NCBI RefSeq assembly: GCF_020179405.1
Contig: NZ_JAICBZ010000006.1
Coordinates: 1-64,000, forward strand
Direction of reading: 5' to 3'
Origin: Xinfangfangia pollutisoli
GTDB lineage: Bacteria; Pseudomonadota; Alphaproteobacteria; Rhodobacterales; Rhodobacteraceae
Length of the DNA stretch: 64,000 nt
The notes below the pieces were generated by a model. That model worked only from the letters and a program-made list of their open reading frames with translations. It was not told where the DNA came from and did not search any database. The number at the start of each line of letters is the position of its first letter. Within the stretch, counting starts at the first letter, position 1. A program made the translations under genes and the position numbers. Below, piece after piece: positions 26,688 through 34,162 of this stretch.

Positions 26688-27373
26688 GGGTCCGTCCATA
26701 GATCAGGGACGCCGCGCCCTCGCCCCCGGAGATTTCCGTTGACCGTGCGCGCCGTCGGCGCCCCTGCGTGATGGTGGGAACCTGTGTCCGGGCCTTTCGG
26801 TGCTCACGCGGCACGGGCTTCGGACTGGGGGGAGATGGGGGATTTTGGCGGGGAAGTCAAGCGGGGGGAGGGGTGTCTCACGGTGAGACAAGCTGTGGTG
26901 TGAGGGAAATCAACGGGTTGGGTCGGTGGAATTCAGGGTTTGGTAAGGATTGAGCGGGAGAGTGAGGTTGCAATGGGTGCCCGTAGGGGGAGGGAGCCGG
27001 GGTGAATCTCGACCCACGGGTGGGGTGGGGCGCTGTGGATGCTTGCCGAAAAGGTGTGTGGTGAAGGCACACCCTACGCGTTGCGCGAGTATCGCCCACC
27101 AAAGAGGTGCGTCATGAATTCGCACCCTACGGGGATCATGTCGGGTTGGGGCATGGGAGACAGGAAACGCATCGCGGTGAAGGTGCTCCGCCGGCACAAG
27201 CGGGGGCTGGAGGATATTGCAGCGCGGGAGGGGTTTAGGTGAACCGGCTCGCGGCGCGAGCGGCGGCGCTCCTTGCTGAGCGTAGGGCCGACGGGGATTT
27301 GGAAGCGGGAGACTACGTTTCTGGGGCAGACGCTGAGCAGAAAGATTGTCGTAATTATTAGGGGGCAATTGCG
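26688..27373. other. Gene-poor spacer, 686 bases
   Basis: Apart from the helicase promoter side (26700-26850) and a hairpin-repeat pair (27053-27131) no convincing gene is seen. Open frames here have irregular codon choice and no ribosome-binding sites. The 3' half (about 27245-27370) turns gradually less GC-rich towards the cassette at 27374-28240. Confidence 0.6.
27053..27131. repeat. Two copies of a 26-base hairpin repeat
   Basis: Copies at 27053-27078 and 27106-27131 match at 20 of 26 positions and both end in CACCCTACG. Each has a 6-base stem (GGTGTG/CACACC and GGTGCG/CGCACC). One stem pair differs as T-A versus C-G, a compensatory change that preserves pairing, so structure appears to be maintained. 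Reminiscent of REP/BIME-type elements. Confidence 0.65.
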
Positions 27374-28129
27374 CTAAGGCATTGCTCGTTTAAAGATAAC
27401 ACCCAAAGAAAATTTATCCTCGGGAAAGACAGGGGAAAAATTTGATTGAGTTACGAGCCGAAGCCCATCTTTTGTTGATGCTCGCGCGTAAATCACTGAA
27501 AAGTGCTTCTTTGCGATGAATTCCTTGAGTTGATTTAACGCGAAAGCTTTTGCGTAGATCGCGTCCTTGTCGACGATAATGGCCCCAATATATGCCGCGC
27601 AGCGTGATGAGAAACGCTTGCTGAAGTAGTTGAGGCAATCGGCCCCCGCGGCATCGAAGGAACGCCCTTCAATCGCACTAACGCCAGCGTTGCTTAAGGG
27701 AAGGACTATGAAGTATCCGACAAACTTGCCACTGCGTGTATCTCTAATTGCATGGAAGCTCTTCCTGCAGTGATTGTAAATTGAAACTGAGCCTTCAACT
27801 GTTACTCGGCCGTCGGTGCTAGAGGTGTAAAGAGCGTGAAGCTCCTGCAATTCAGCCGCCTTAGGGATATCCAATGCAAAATGCTGAAAATTGCTTGGCG
27901 CCTTGAGCTTCTCGCGAGAGATTGAAATTACAGTCCAGAAGATATAGATTAATACGCTAACGCAAAGAATGACGAGTATGCTGGAGAAACCAAACTCAAT
28001 AATCCAGATGAATGGTTCAATTTGCGGAAACCTAGCGGAAATCTTTTCCGATAAATCCCATAGGCTCCCCATAATCCCTAGAATTGCCAGTAGCGTCGCT
28101 ATGGCAGCCGCAACATAAGCCTTCTTCAT
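27374..28129 (-). CDS. Two-TM membrane protein with acetyltransferase-like C-terminal domain
   Basis: 251 residues, family not recognised. Two hydrophobic helices (about residues 4-25 and 42-70) precede a cytoplasmic domain in which GKFVGYFIVLPLS, a YIGAIIVD strand and RLVTQSNFSPV resemble the strand order of GNAT acetyltransferases; this is a tentative fold reading. Codon use is much more AT-rich (ATA, TTA, AAA, GAA) than flanking genes, indicating recent acquisition. It begins six bases after a 34-codon membrane microprotein (28136-28240), with which it forms a two-gene unit next to a carB fragment. Confidence 0.65.
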   Translation of the reverse strand: MKKAYVAAAIATLLAILGIMGSLWDLSEKISARFPQIEPFIWIIEFGFSSILVILCVSVLIYIFWTVISISREKLKAPSNFQHFALDIPKAAELQELHALYTSSTDGRVTVEGSVSIYNHCRKSFHAIRDTRSGKFVGYFIVLPLSNAGVSAIEGRSFDAAGADCLNYFSKRFSSRCAAYIGAIIVDKDAIYAKAFALNQLKEFIAKKHFSVIYARASTKDGLRLVTQSNFSPVFPEDKFSLGVIFKRAMP

Positions 28130-28135
28130 GGCGCC

Positions 28136-28240
28136 CTAGATCGAGAATTTTCCTTTGTGCAGGGCCAAATATATCAATAACAATATGTTTACAAGATTAA
28201 TCGCGCTGGCAACGGCCAGCGTCATAGTGAAGCCATCCAT
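28136..28240 (-). CDS. 34-residue single-TM microprotein
   Basis: ATG at 28240 preceded by GGAAGGG, stop at 28136-28138. The peptide has a short polar N-terminus, a hydrophobic helix of about 20 residues (from TLAVAS to LIYLAL) and a basic HKGKFSI tail, so it should sit in the membrane with the tail inside. It shares the low GC content of its downstream partner at 27374-28129. Possible roles include a regulator of the partner, a type I toxin-like peptide or a defence component; all are conjecture. Confidence 0.5.
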   Translation of the reverse strand: MDGFTMTLAVASAINLVNILLLIYLALHKGKFSI

Positions 28241-28306
28241 TGTGCGCTACCCTTCCGAGTGTTGCCTGACGCTAGCACTGTTCGTGCAATGCGTAAATAT
28301 TTTGTT

Positions 28307-28344
28307 GACGTTGCAGGGGTGATCTACCTCACCCCTGCAACGTC
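28307..28344. repeat. Perfect 16-base inverted repeat at the carB 3' end
   Basis: 28307-28322 is the exact reverse complement of 28329-28344, separated by TCTACC. The right arm holds the last five codons and stop of the carB fragment. Thus the gene end is duplicated in inverted orientation, consistent with a recombination or element-end scar; without a T-run it is a weak terminator candidate. Confidence 0.75.
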
Positions 28345-28550
28345 CTCACGCCATACCCCTCGCCCCTTGCCTTCATCGCCGCCACCGCCGCCACGCTCGC
28401 CGCTGCCGTGGTGAAATACGGGATCTTGTCCATCAGCGCGACCCGCCGGATATCCCGGCTGTCGGAAATCGACTGCGTGCCCTCGGTCATTTTCATCACC
28501 AGCGCGATGCCTCCGTTCTTCAGCTGGCTGACGGTCTTCGCGCGGTGGAG
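28329..28550 (-). pseudogene. carB: 3' fragment of carB (carbamoyl-phosphate synthase large subunit)
   Basis: About 65-73 codons encode the end of the MGS-like allosteric domain of CarB: NGGIALVMKMTEGTQ, SDSRDIRR, KIPYFTTAAAS and a terminal VRTLQG, followed by a normal stop. Full CarB is about 1,070-1,110 residues, and sequence upstream of about 28550 no longer resembles it in any frame. This is therefore a truncated copy, most likely left by recombination; the functional gene is presumably elsewhere. The breakpoint is approximate. Confidence 0.8.
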
Positions 28551-28735
28551 AGACGGTCGCGCGGTCCGCAACCCGCGATGCCAGATGCGCCAAGCCTCCC
28601 TCGCCCCTGTCGCCTCGGTAGGGTACAGGGTCTGAGGATGTTTGAGTCAGGAGCCTGAAAAGCCGTGGCGCTGCTTGCCCTCCGTTCCTTCGCGCCCCCT
28701 GGCCCCATGGCGACCAGCCTGCGTCACAGCCCAAG

Positions 28736-28765
28736 CGCGACAGCGGCCGGCCGGCCGCTGTCGCG
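28736..28765. repeat. 30-base perfect palindrome
   Basis: CGCGACAGCGGCCGG followed by its exact reverse complement, with no spacer. It lies in the 317-base stretch between the carB fragment and the next gene, where no other feature was identified. A GGCCGGCCGGCC core makes it unusually stable if extruded or transcribed. Confidence 0.75.
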
Positions 28766-28867
28766 GGCTTCGGCGCGAAGCGGGCAGGGGGCGCGGGTCT
28801 GTCGGTTTGCCGAGGGCTCGATGGCCTTGTGCGGCAGCGCGCCGGCGGGGCGGGAAAGGCCACGCGC

Positions 28868-29371
28868 ATGATCGGGCTCAGGATCAGGGCGCGCGAGGCG
28901 CAGGATCGGCTGGCGGAAGCGACAAGGCCCCATCTCGCGGCGCTGAAGGGCTACAGCAAACAGCGCCACCGACAGGAGGCCGCGCTTTTCATCCGCTGGG
29001 CGCTGGATCTGGGGCTGACCAACTCGTCCTGGTCCTGGCCGGTCCGGCAGATGGTCCGGGCGCGGGTTCAGCTGGCCTGGTCCGTGATCTGTGTCAAAGA
29101 CGGCCTGCGCCCGGGTGCCTATTCAACGAGACGTCGCGAGGCGCTGTCGACCGTCTGGAACACCCGTCTTTATACCGATGACGGCCTGTCCCTTTCGCCG
29201 GTTTCGGTGACCTCGCGGTCGGCTCGGCTTTTTGTCTCTGGCGTCGCCGGGGGCGAGGACCGGGCCGCGACCGCTGCGTTGTTGCCGATCCTGCGCGCAG
29301 AGTTCGAAACGCTTGCCATGCGGATGCAGCCAAGGCTGCGCCCGCGACCGAATTGGGTTAAGGTCACCTGA
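28868..29371 (+). CDS. Hypothetical protein
   Basis: 167 residues, family not recognised. Codon choice (GC-rich third positions) supports real coding from about 28868 to the stop. The product is basic, with a helical N-terminal half (REAQDRLAEATRPHLAALKGYS), a Trp-rich centre (SSWSWPVRQM) and a TDDGLSLSPVSVTSRSARLFVSG segment. The ATG has no clear Shine-Dalgarno, and upstream codons from 28829 remain open. It stands between the carB scar and a 29-residue membrane peptide. Confidence 0.5.
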   Translation: MIGLRIRAREAQDRLAEATRPHLAALKGYSKQRHRQEAALFIRWALDLGLTNSSWSWPVRQMVRARVQLAWSVICVKDGLRPGAYSTRRREALSTVWNTRLYTDDGLSLSPVSVTSRSARLFVSGVAGGEDRAATAALLPILRAEFETLAMRMQPRLRPRPNWVKVT

Positions 29372-29414
29372 CCGCAGCCTGCCTCTTAAGCCCTGAACCC
29401 GAATGAGGTTTACG

Positions 29415-29504
29415 ATGGACTATATTCTTCCCGGCCTGACCTTCATCGGCCTCGCGGCAACCGCGGCCGTGTTTGTCTTCTTCATCATCGTTGCGCGCGG
29501 CTGA
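29415..29504 (+). CDS. 29-residue membrane peptide
   Basis: GAGG lies 7 bases before the ATG and the frame closes after 29 codons. The peptide is nearly all hydrophobic (GLAATAAVFVFFIIV) with an ARG end, as in single-pass small membrane subunits such as KdpF-like or CydX-like proteins, but no partner operon is adjacent. Its stop is 12 bases from the end of the convergent flavin reductase gene. Confidence 0.5.
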   Translation: MDYILPGLTFIGLAATAAVFVFFIIVARG

Positions 29505-29515
29505 CGGCGGGACGG

Positions 29516-29995
29516 TCAGTCCGCCACCGCCACCCGCCCGAACTTGCCGCTGCAAAACAGCAGCGGCTCGCTGTCATCGCGCCGCTCCAGATGCAGGACG
29601 CGGCCGATGAACAGCGTGTGGTCGCCCGCCTCGACCTCTTGCGCGACCTCGGTCACGAAGGTCGCCGCCGCATTGGGCACCACCGGCAGGCCGTGGCGGT
29701 CTTCAAGGATAGTTGCCAGGTCTGCGTTATGGCGGCCCGCGAAATGCCAGGCGACATGTTCCATGTCATGGGCCAAGACGCTGACGGCATAGCGTCCCGA
29801 GGCGCGGATGCGGTCGCGCATCTTGCTTTTGTGATCCAGCGAGACGGTGATCAGCGGCGGGTCAAGCGAGACCGACATGAAGGCATTGGCGGTCATGCCG
29901 TGATCGCCGGTCTCGGTGCGCGTGGTGATGACGGTGACGCCGGTGGCAAAACCGCCGCAGGCATTGCGCAGGTCGCGCGGGTCAATTCCAGACAT
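29516..29995 (-). CDS. Flavin reductase component of a two-component monooxygenase (HpaC-like)
   Basis: 159 residues of the FMN-binding split-barrel family: LRNACGGFATGVTVIT near the N-terminus, SLDPPLITVSL and a C-terminal GDHTLFIGRV with LFCSGKF. It should use NAD(P)H to make free reduced flavin for the oxygenase at 30693-32246. The ATG at 29995 overlaps the end of the FAD synthetase gene by 14 bases. Direction and spacing indicate an oxygenase-FAD synthetase-reductase operon. Confidence 0.85.
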   Translation of the reverse strand: MSGIDPRDLRNACGGFATGVTVITTRTETGDHGMTANAFMSVSLDPPLITVSLDHKSKMRDRIRASGRYAVSVLAHDMEHVAWHFAGRHNADLATILEDRHGLPVVPNAAATFVTEVAQEVEAGDHTLFIGRVLHLERRDDSEPLLFCSGKFGRVAVAD

Positions 29996-30611
29996 CGTGA
30001 TCGTCCTTGTGGCGGATATCGGTTGTCGAAAGCGCCGCGCCCAGCATCTGCCAGGGGGGCGGGGCCGCCAGAAGGGCCGCGGCCTCATCATGCGCGCCGG
30101 CGGCCCGCAAGGCCCTGATCCGGCTTGACGAAATCGTCTCGCCCGCGCAGCAGCAGGTGGGCTTCGCCTGCGCGAGCGCATAATGCCGGGCAAGCAGCGC
30201 GACATCGCCGGATTGCTTTGCGCCAAAGCGGAAATCGGCGCCGACATGGATGCGGGCGGGTGCGATGCGGGCCAGATCGGCGATGAAATCCGCCGCGCTG
30301 CGGCCGGCGTAGCGCGTGGTGAAGGGGGCGACGACGATCCAGTCCGGCCCAAGGGCGGCGATCCGCGAAAGCTTCTCGCCAAGCGGCATCAGCCGCGCCG
30401 CGCGCCCGAAATGCACCTTGGGCGGCGGGTCAAAGGTCCAGACCACCGCCGGAAGGCGGCGCTCGGCGGCCTCGGCCACCGCGGCCCGGATCAGATCCTG
30501 ATGGCCGCGATGAACGCCGTCAAACGCCCCCACCGCCACCACACTTGCCGCCAGCGCGATTTGCCGGTCGGTGACGACACGCCGTTTCTCACCGCTGAAA
30601 TCAAGCCCCAT
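29982..30611 (-). CDS. Kinase-less FAD synthetase (RibF N-terminal domain only)
   Basis: 209 residues matching only the FMN adenylyltransferase half of RibF: GAFDGVHRGH (residues 28-37), VGADFRFG (123-130) and ISSSRIR (160-166). The riboflavin-kinase domain of about 120 residues is missing, and the gene ends naturally inside the flavin reductase start. It would convert FMN to FAD. The start at 30611 is preceded by AGAAGG at proper spacing; the ATG at 30620 is too close to it. Lying between oxygenase and reductase, it probably supplies FAD for the pair. Confidence 0.8.
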   Translation of the reverse strand: MGLDFSGEKRRVVTDRQIALAASVVAVGAFDGVHRGHQDLIRAAVAEAAERRLPAVVWTFDPPPKVHFGRAARLMPLGEKLSRIAALGPDWIVVAPFTTRYAGRSAADFIADLARIAPARIHVGADFRFGAKQSGDVALLARHYALAQAKPTCCCAGETISSSRIRALRAAGAHDEAAALLAAPPPWQMLGAALSTTDIRHKDDHDVWN

Positions 30612-30692
30612 GTTGACCATCCTTCTGGCCCAGTCTTCTGTCCGGAAACGGGGGCGGGGCGCTTGCGGCCCCGCCCCCGAGGTCGACCTGTC

Positions 30693-32246
30693 TCAGCCCT
30701 GGAACCCGGCCTTGAGGCGGTTCACATCCCATGGATTGATCAGGTCGGGGGAGGTCCATCCGGTCAGGTCATATTCCGACATGTAGTCGCGCACGGTCTG
30801 ATGCAGCATCTCCATCTCGCCGGTCGCCTGGGCGGTCAGCATGGTCTCGATGCGGATGTTTTCGTAATTGCCGGCATAGTTGGTTTCATACAGCTCATGC
30901 CGCCCGCCGAATTCCGACCCCAGCGCATCCCAGAGAAGTTTCAGCAGCTTCACCCGGTCCAGCGCCACCATACCGTTCGATCCGCGCACGAACCGTTCCA
31001 GATAGGGGCGCACCGCGTCGGATGCGAAATCCAGCGCCGAGGACGGCAGGTAGATCAGCCCCGAGGCGACGTTGCGCTCGATCAGTTCCTTGATGCGATT
31101 ATAGGCCATCGGCGCGAAGATCCGCGAGGCGAGGCCGTAGTTCATGTTCGGCAGCACATAGCCGTCGGTGCCGGCCCAGGGGACCGGGCTTTTCACCATC
31201 GCATCCGAAAAGGCCCAGAACATGTTGCGCCAGCCAAGCACCTCGCCCACCGCCGTTTGCGGGCCGCGGAAGGCGCCCGAGCCGGTGGCCTCCAGCGCCA
31301 GCGAGAAAAGGCCTGCGATGAAGTCCAGCTTTACCGCCAGCCGGGTTGCCCCATGCAGCGTAAAGCGCGGCACGAACCCCGACGCCGGGAAGAAGGCGTT
31401 GATCTTGGCGATATCGCCATAGATGAAGATATTCTCCCAGGGCACCAGCACCTTGTCGAACACCAGGATGGCGTCATTCTCATCGGCGCGCGACGACAGC
31501 GGATAGTCGAAGGGCGTACCCATCACCGCGGCGTTCAGCTCGTAGCTGGCGCGGCTGATCAGCTTGACGCCCGAACTGTCCATCGGCGCGGTGAAGATCA
31601 GCGCGAATTTCTTCTCTTTGATCGGAATGCCGTAATGCGCGATGAAGTTGCAATGGGTCAGCGCCGACCCGGTGGCGACCACTTTCGCGCCCGAGACGAT
31701 CAGCCCCGCATCGGTTTCCTTCTCGACCTGCATATAGACATCGCCGGTTTCCTCGATCGGCAGGTGGCGGTCGATCGGCGGGTTGACGATGGCATGGTTC
31801 CAGTAATCCAGCCGTTCCTGGGTGCGGGCATACCAGGCTTTGGCATTGCCGGCATATTCGCCGTAGAATTCGGAATTCGCGCCCAGCGTGCCCAGAAACG
31901 CCGCCTTGTAATCGGGCGAGCGGCCCATCCAGCCATTCGCCACCTTCTGCGTGGCAGCAATGGCGTCGCGGCCCGCGATCAGATCTTCGGTGGTTTTCGC
32001 GCCCTTGAAGAAGGGATGCGTCCACCCGCCCGACCCGGTATCGGTGGGCCGGCCCAGCGTGGCTTTCTCGGCATTCAGCCGGTCATACCAGCGCGCCACC
32101 ATCCGGGCCGAGTTGCGGAAGGCCGGATGCGTGGTGACATCCTTCACCCGCTCGCCATGGATGTAGATTTCGCGATTGTCGCGGATGCTGTCGAGAAATT
32201 CGGCGCCCGTATAGGGGGTCCGGGTGATGGTGGTCTGGTCTTTCAT
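30693..32246 (-). CDS. FAD-dependent phenolic ortho-hydroxylase, large component (HpaB/PheA1 family)
   Basis: 517 residues of the 4-hydroxyphenylacetate 3-hydroxylase family (acyl-CoA dehydrogenase-like fold), recognisable from [21 protein letters not shown] at the start, the central [14 protein letters not shown] and the C-terminal [32 protein letters not shown] segment. The enzyme uses reduced FAD from the linked reductase. Because catechol 1,2-dioxygenase genes follow, phenol to catechol (as in PheA1/PheA2 systems) is as likely as 4-hydroxyphenylacetate. AGGGAGGAAGCG precedes the ATG. It is divergent from the IclR regulator, with two inverted repeats between. Confidence 0.85.
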   Translation of the reverse strand: MKDQTTITRTPYTGAEFLDSIRDNREIYIHGERVKDVTTHPAFRNSARMVARWYDRLNAEKATLGRPTDTGSGGWTHPFFKGAKTTEDLIAGRDAIAATQKVANGWMGRSPDYKAAFLGTLGANSEFYGEYAGNAKAWYARTQERLDYWNHAIVNPPIDRHLPIEETGDVYMQVEKETDAGLIVSGAKVVATGSALTHCNFIAHYGIPIKEKKFALIFTAPMDSSGVKLISRASYELNAAVMGTPFDYPLSSRADENDAILVFDKVLVPWENIFIYGDIAKINAFFPASGFVPRFTLHGATRLAVKLDFIAGLFSLALEATGSGAFRGPQTAVGEVLGWRNMFWAFSDAMVKSPVPWAGTDGYVLPNMNYGLASRIFAPMAYNRIKELIERNVASGLIYLPSSALDFASDAVRPYLERFVRGSNGMVALDRVKLLKLLWDALGSEFGGRHELYETNYAGNYENIRIETMLTAQATGEMEMLHQTVRDYMSEYDLTGWTSPDLINPWDVNRLKAGFQG

Positions 32247-32314
32247 CGCTTCCTCCCTCGGGCGCTTCGGCCCTCTCCGGGCGCAAGATTGCCAGCGCGG
32301 CGCAAATCTCGGAA

Positions 32315-32330
32315 GGTATCGGGTAATACC
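32315..32330. promoter_or_regulatory. Operator candidate GGTAT-N6-ATACC (oxygenase/iclR promoter)
   Basis: A perfect 5-base inverted repeat with 6-base spacer in the 140-base divergent region. The same motif with the same spacing occurs at 34128-34143, upstream of a LysR gene. Confidence 0.5.
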
Positions 32331-32337
32331 TGGCCTT

Positions 32338-32356
32338 TTTCCGGCATTACCGGAAA
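32338..32356. promoter_or_regulatory. Operator candidate TTTCCGG-N5-CCGGAAA
   Basis: A perfect 7-base inverted repeat with a 5-base centre, close to the IclR gene start. Size and position suit an autoregulatory IclR site. Confidence 0.5.
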
Positions 32357-32386
32357 GTGGCCGTGCAAGGGGCAGGGGAGGGCCGC

Positions 32387-33127
32387 GTGAAAACGATCCG
32401 CAAACTGGGCGAGGTGCTGCGCTGTTTCACCGCCGATCATCCGGAACACAGCGTCACGGCGCTGTCGCGCATCATGCAGAACTCTGTCAGCGGCACCCAT
32501 GATCTGGTGGACGGACTGGCGGCCATCGGGCTGTTGCGCAAAAGTTCGCGCGGGCGGTATCGCTTGGGCCCGCTGGTCGCGACGCTGTACCACGCGCTGG
32601 AAGACAGCTCGTCCCTGGTCGAGGCCGCCCGCCCGGTGATGGCGCGGCTGGCCGCCGAGCATCGCGAGACGCTGCATCTGACCATGCACGACCACGGCCG
32701 GCTGTTGCTGGTCGAGGCGATGGATGGCAACCGCCCGCTGCATGTCTCGACCAATGTGCTGGGTCCGCATGTCGCGCTGAACCAGGCGCCGCCGGGGCGG
32801 CTGCATCTGGCCTCGTTCAGCCCGGCGCGGCTGGGGCTGTGGCTGAATGAACATTGCCGCTCTGGCGGCGGGGTCGATTGCCGCGCCCGGCTGACCGAAG
32901 ACCTGGCGCGGATCGCGGCCGAGGGCTTCGACAGCGGCCCGATCGGCGAGGATGAAGACCTGATCTGCCTTGCCGCAAGGGTTTGCGATCATGCGGGCCG
33001 GGCGGTGGCGGTCCTGTCGATGACGGTGCCCGAAGGCCGGCATGCCCGCCAGCCCCGCGCCTTCCGATCGGTTACGGTCGAGGCCGCGCAGCAGATCTCT
33101 GCCCGTCTGGGCTACAAGCCGGGCTAG
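32387..33127 (+). CDS. IclR-family transcriptional regulator
   Basis: 246 residues: N-terminal winged helix ([24 protein letters not shown]... [15 protein letters not shown]) and a C-terminal effector domain with [19 protein letters not shown]. The GTG at 32387 is chosen for the strong GGGGAGGG upstream. Divergent from the hydroxylase operon, which it probably regulates in response to an aromatic effector (PcaR/PobR-type IclR proteins act this way). Its last three bases overlap the end of the convergent LysR gene. Confidence 0.85.
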   Translation: MKTIRKLGEVLRCFTADHPEHSVTALSRIMQNSVSGTHDLVDGLAAIGLLRKSSRGRYRLGPLVATLYHALEDSSSLVEAARPVMARLAAEHRETLHLTMHDHGRLLLVEAMDGNRPLHVSTNVLGPHVALNQAPPGRLHLASFSPARLGLWLNEHCRSGGGVDCRARLTEDLARIAAEGFDSGPIGEDEDLICLAARVCDHAGRAVAVLSMTVPEGRHARQPRAFRSVTVEAAQQISARLGYKPG

Positions 33128-34026
33128 GCACAGGCATTCTGTCCCAGCCGCACGAATTTCCGCGTGGTCTCCATGAAATTCACCACCTGCGGCGCGCGAT
33201 TGTCCAGCCGTGAATGCACCGTCAGCGCGGTGCCGGGATTGTGGCCGCCATAGGGGCGGAACACCACACCGGGGCGCGTGGTATTGCTGACCGATTCCGG
33301 CACCACCGACAGCCCGACCCCCACCGACACCAGCGAGATCGCGCTTTGGAAATCCTGGGTCAGTTCCAGATTGGCGGGCTTCACGCCCTCTTTCTCGCAG
33401 ATCGACAGCACCAGATCGGCATAGCCCGGGCGGGGGCGCCGGGGATAGAGGACGAAGTTCTGCCCGCTCAGATCGGCAAAATGCACCTCGCGCTGCGCGG
33501 CGAGCGGCGAGTTGTCGGGCAGGGCCAGGATCAGGCGTTCGCGGTACAGAAGCTCGCGGCGGAATTCGTCATCCTTCAACTCGGGGCGCGCGACCGCGAT
33601 GTCGATTTCGCGGGTGATCAGGGCGCGGTGCAATTCGGCATTGTTCATCGCCGACAGCGCCAGCTCGACCTCGGGGTAGCTGGATCGGTAGGCTTTGATC
33701 AGCATCGGCAGCAGCCCATGCGAGGCCGATCCGACAAAGGCGATGCGCAGCCGACCGGCGCCGCCCGCCCCCACCAGCTGGGTCTCGCGCCGCGCCGCAT
33801 CCAGCCGCTCGATCAGCTGCCGGGCGTGGTCCTGCAGCACCAGCCCGGCCTGGGTCAGCCGGATCTGGCTGCGGCTGCGGTCGAACAGCTGCACGCCCAG
33901 ATCCTCTTCCAGCGCGGCGATCTGGCGCGACAAGGGCGGCTGCGCCATATCAAGGCGCGTGGCGGCGCGGCCGAAGTGCAGTTCTTCGGCGACGGCAAGG
34001 AAGTACTTGAGCTGCCGGAATTCCAT
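33124..34026 (-). CDS. LysR-family regulator, BenM/CatM-like (first copy)
   Basis: 300 residues with the LysR winged helix (FLAVAEELHFGRAATRLDMAQPPLSRQIAALEEDLG) and an effector domain with FVGSASHGLLP, characteristic of the BenM/CatM branch that senses benzoate or muconate. GGGAGGAG precedes the ATG. A GGTAT-N6-ATACC site lies about 100 bases upstream, as in the hydroxylase promoter, so one regulator may control both. Confidence 0.85.
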   Translation of the reverse strand: MEFRQLKYFLAVAEELHFGRAATRLDMAQPPLSRQIAALEEDLGVQLFDRSRSQIRLTQAGLVLQDHARQLIERLDAARRETQLVGAGGAGRLRIAFVGSASHGLLPMLIKAYRSSYPEVELALSAMNNAELHRALITREIDIAVARPELKDDEFRRELLYRERLILALPDNSPLAAQREVHFADLSGQNFVLYPRRPRPGYADLVLSICEKEGVKPANLELTQDFQSAISLVSVGVGLSVVPESVSNTTRPGVVFRPYGGHNPGTALTVHSRLDNRAPQVVNFMETTRKFVRLGQNACA

Positions 34027-34127
34027 GATCTCCTCCCAGAGCGGAATCCGGAACGACCTGGCCTTTCAGCTATCGTCCGAAGGCGTCATGGAAGCCGATT
34101 CCACAGACTGCCACAACCCGCAAAAAG

Positions 34128-34143
34128 GGTATTCTTGGATACC
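34128..34143. promoter_or_regulatory. Operator candidate GGTAT-N6-ATACC (upstream of LysR gene 1)
   Basis: Same arms and same spacing as the site at 32315-32330, in the 136-base gap before the LysR gene. It fits a LysR recognition site by symmetry and position. Confidence 0.5.
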
Positions 34144-34162
34144 TCTTTGATATGATGTCCAC

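Noticed and set aside
27039-27242. Small plus-strand frame in the gene-poor spacer
   Set aside because: Contains the hairpin-repeat pair, has no ribosome-binding site and no codon bias.
28307-28344. Reading the inverted repeat as an ordinary terminator
   Set aside because: No T-run on either side and the arm coincides exactly with the carB end, which fits a duplication better.
28324-28869. Minus-strand frame across the carB fragment and the palindrome
   Set aside because: A different frame from the CarB homology; composition reflects GC-rich antisense.
30183-32390. 735-codon plus-strand frame
   Set aside because: Antisense to the FAD synthetase and oxygenase genes, whose motifs are unambiguous.
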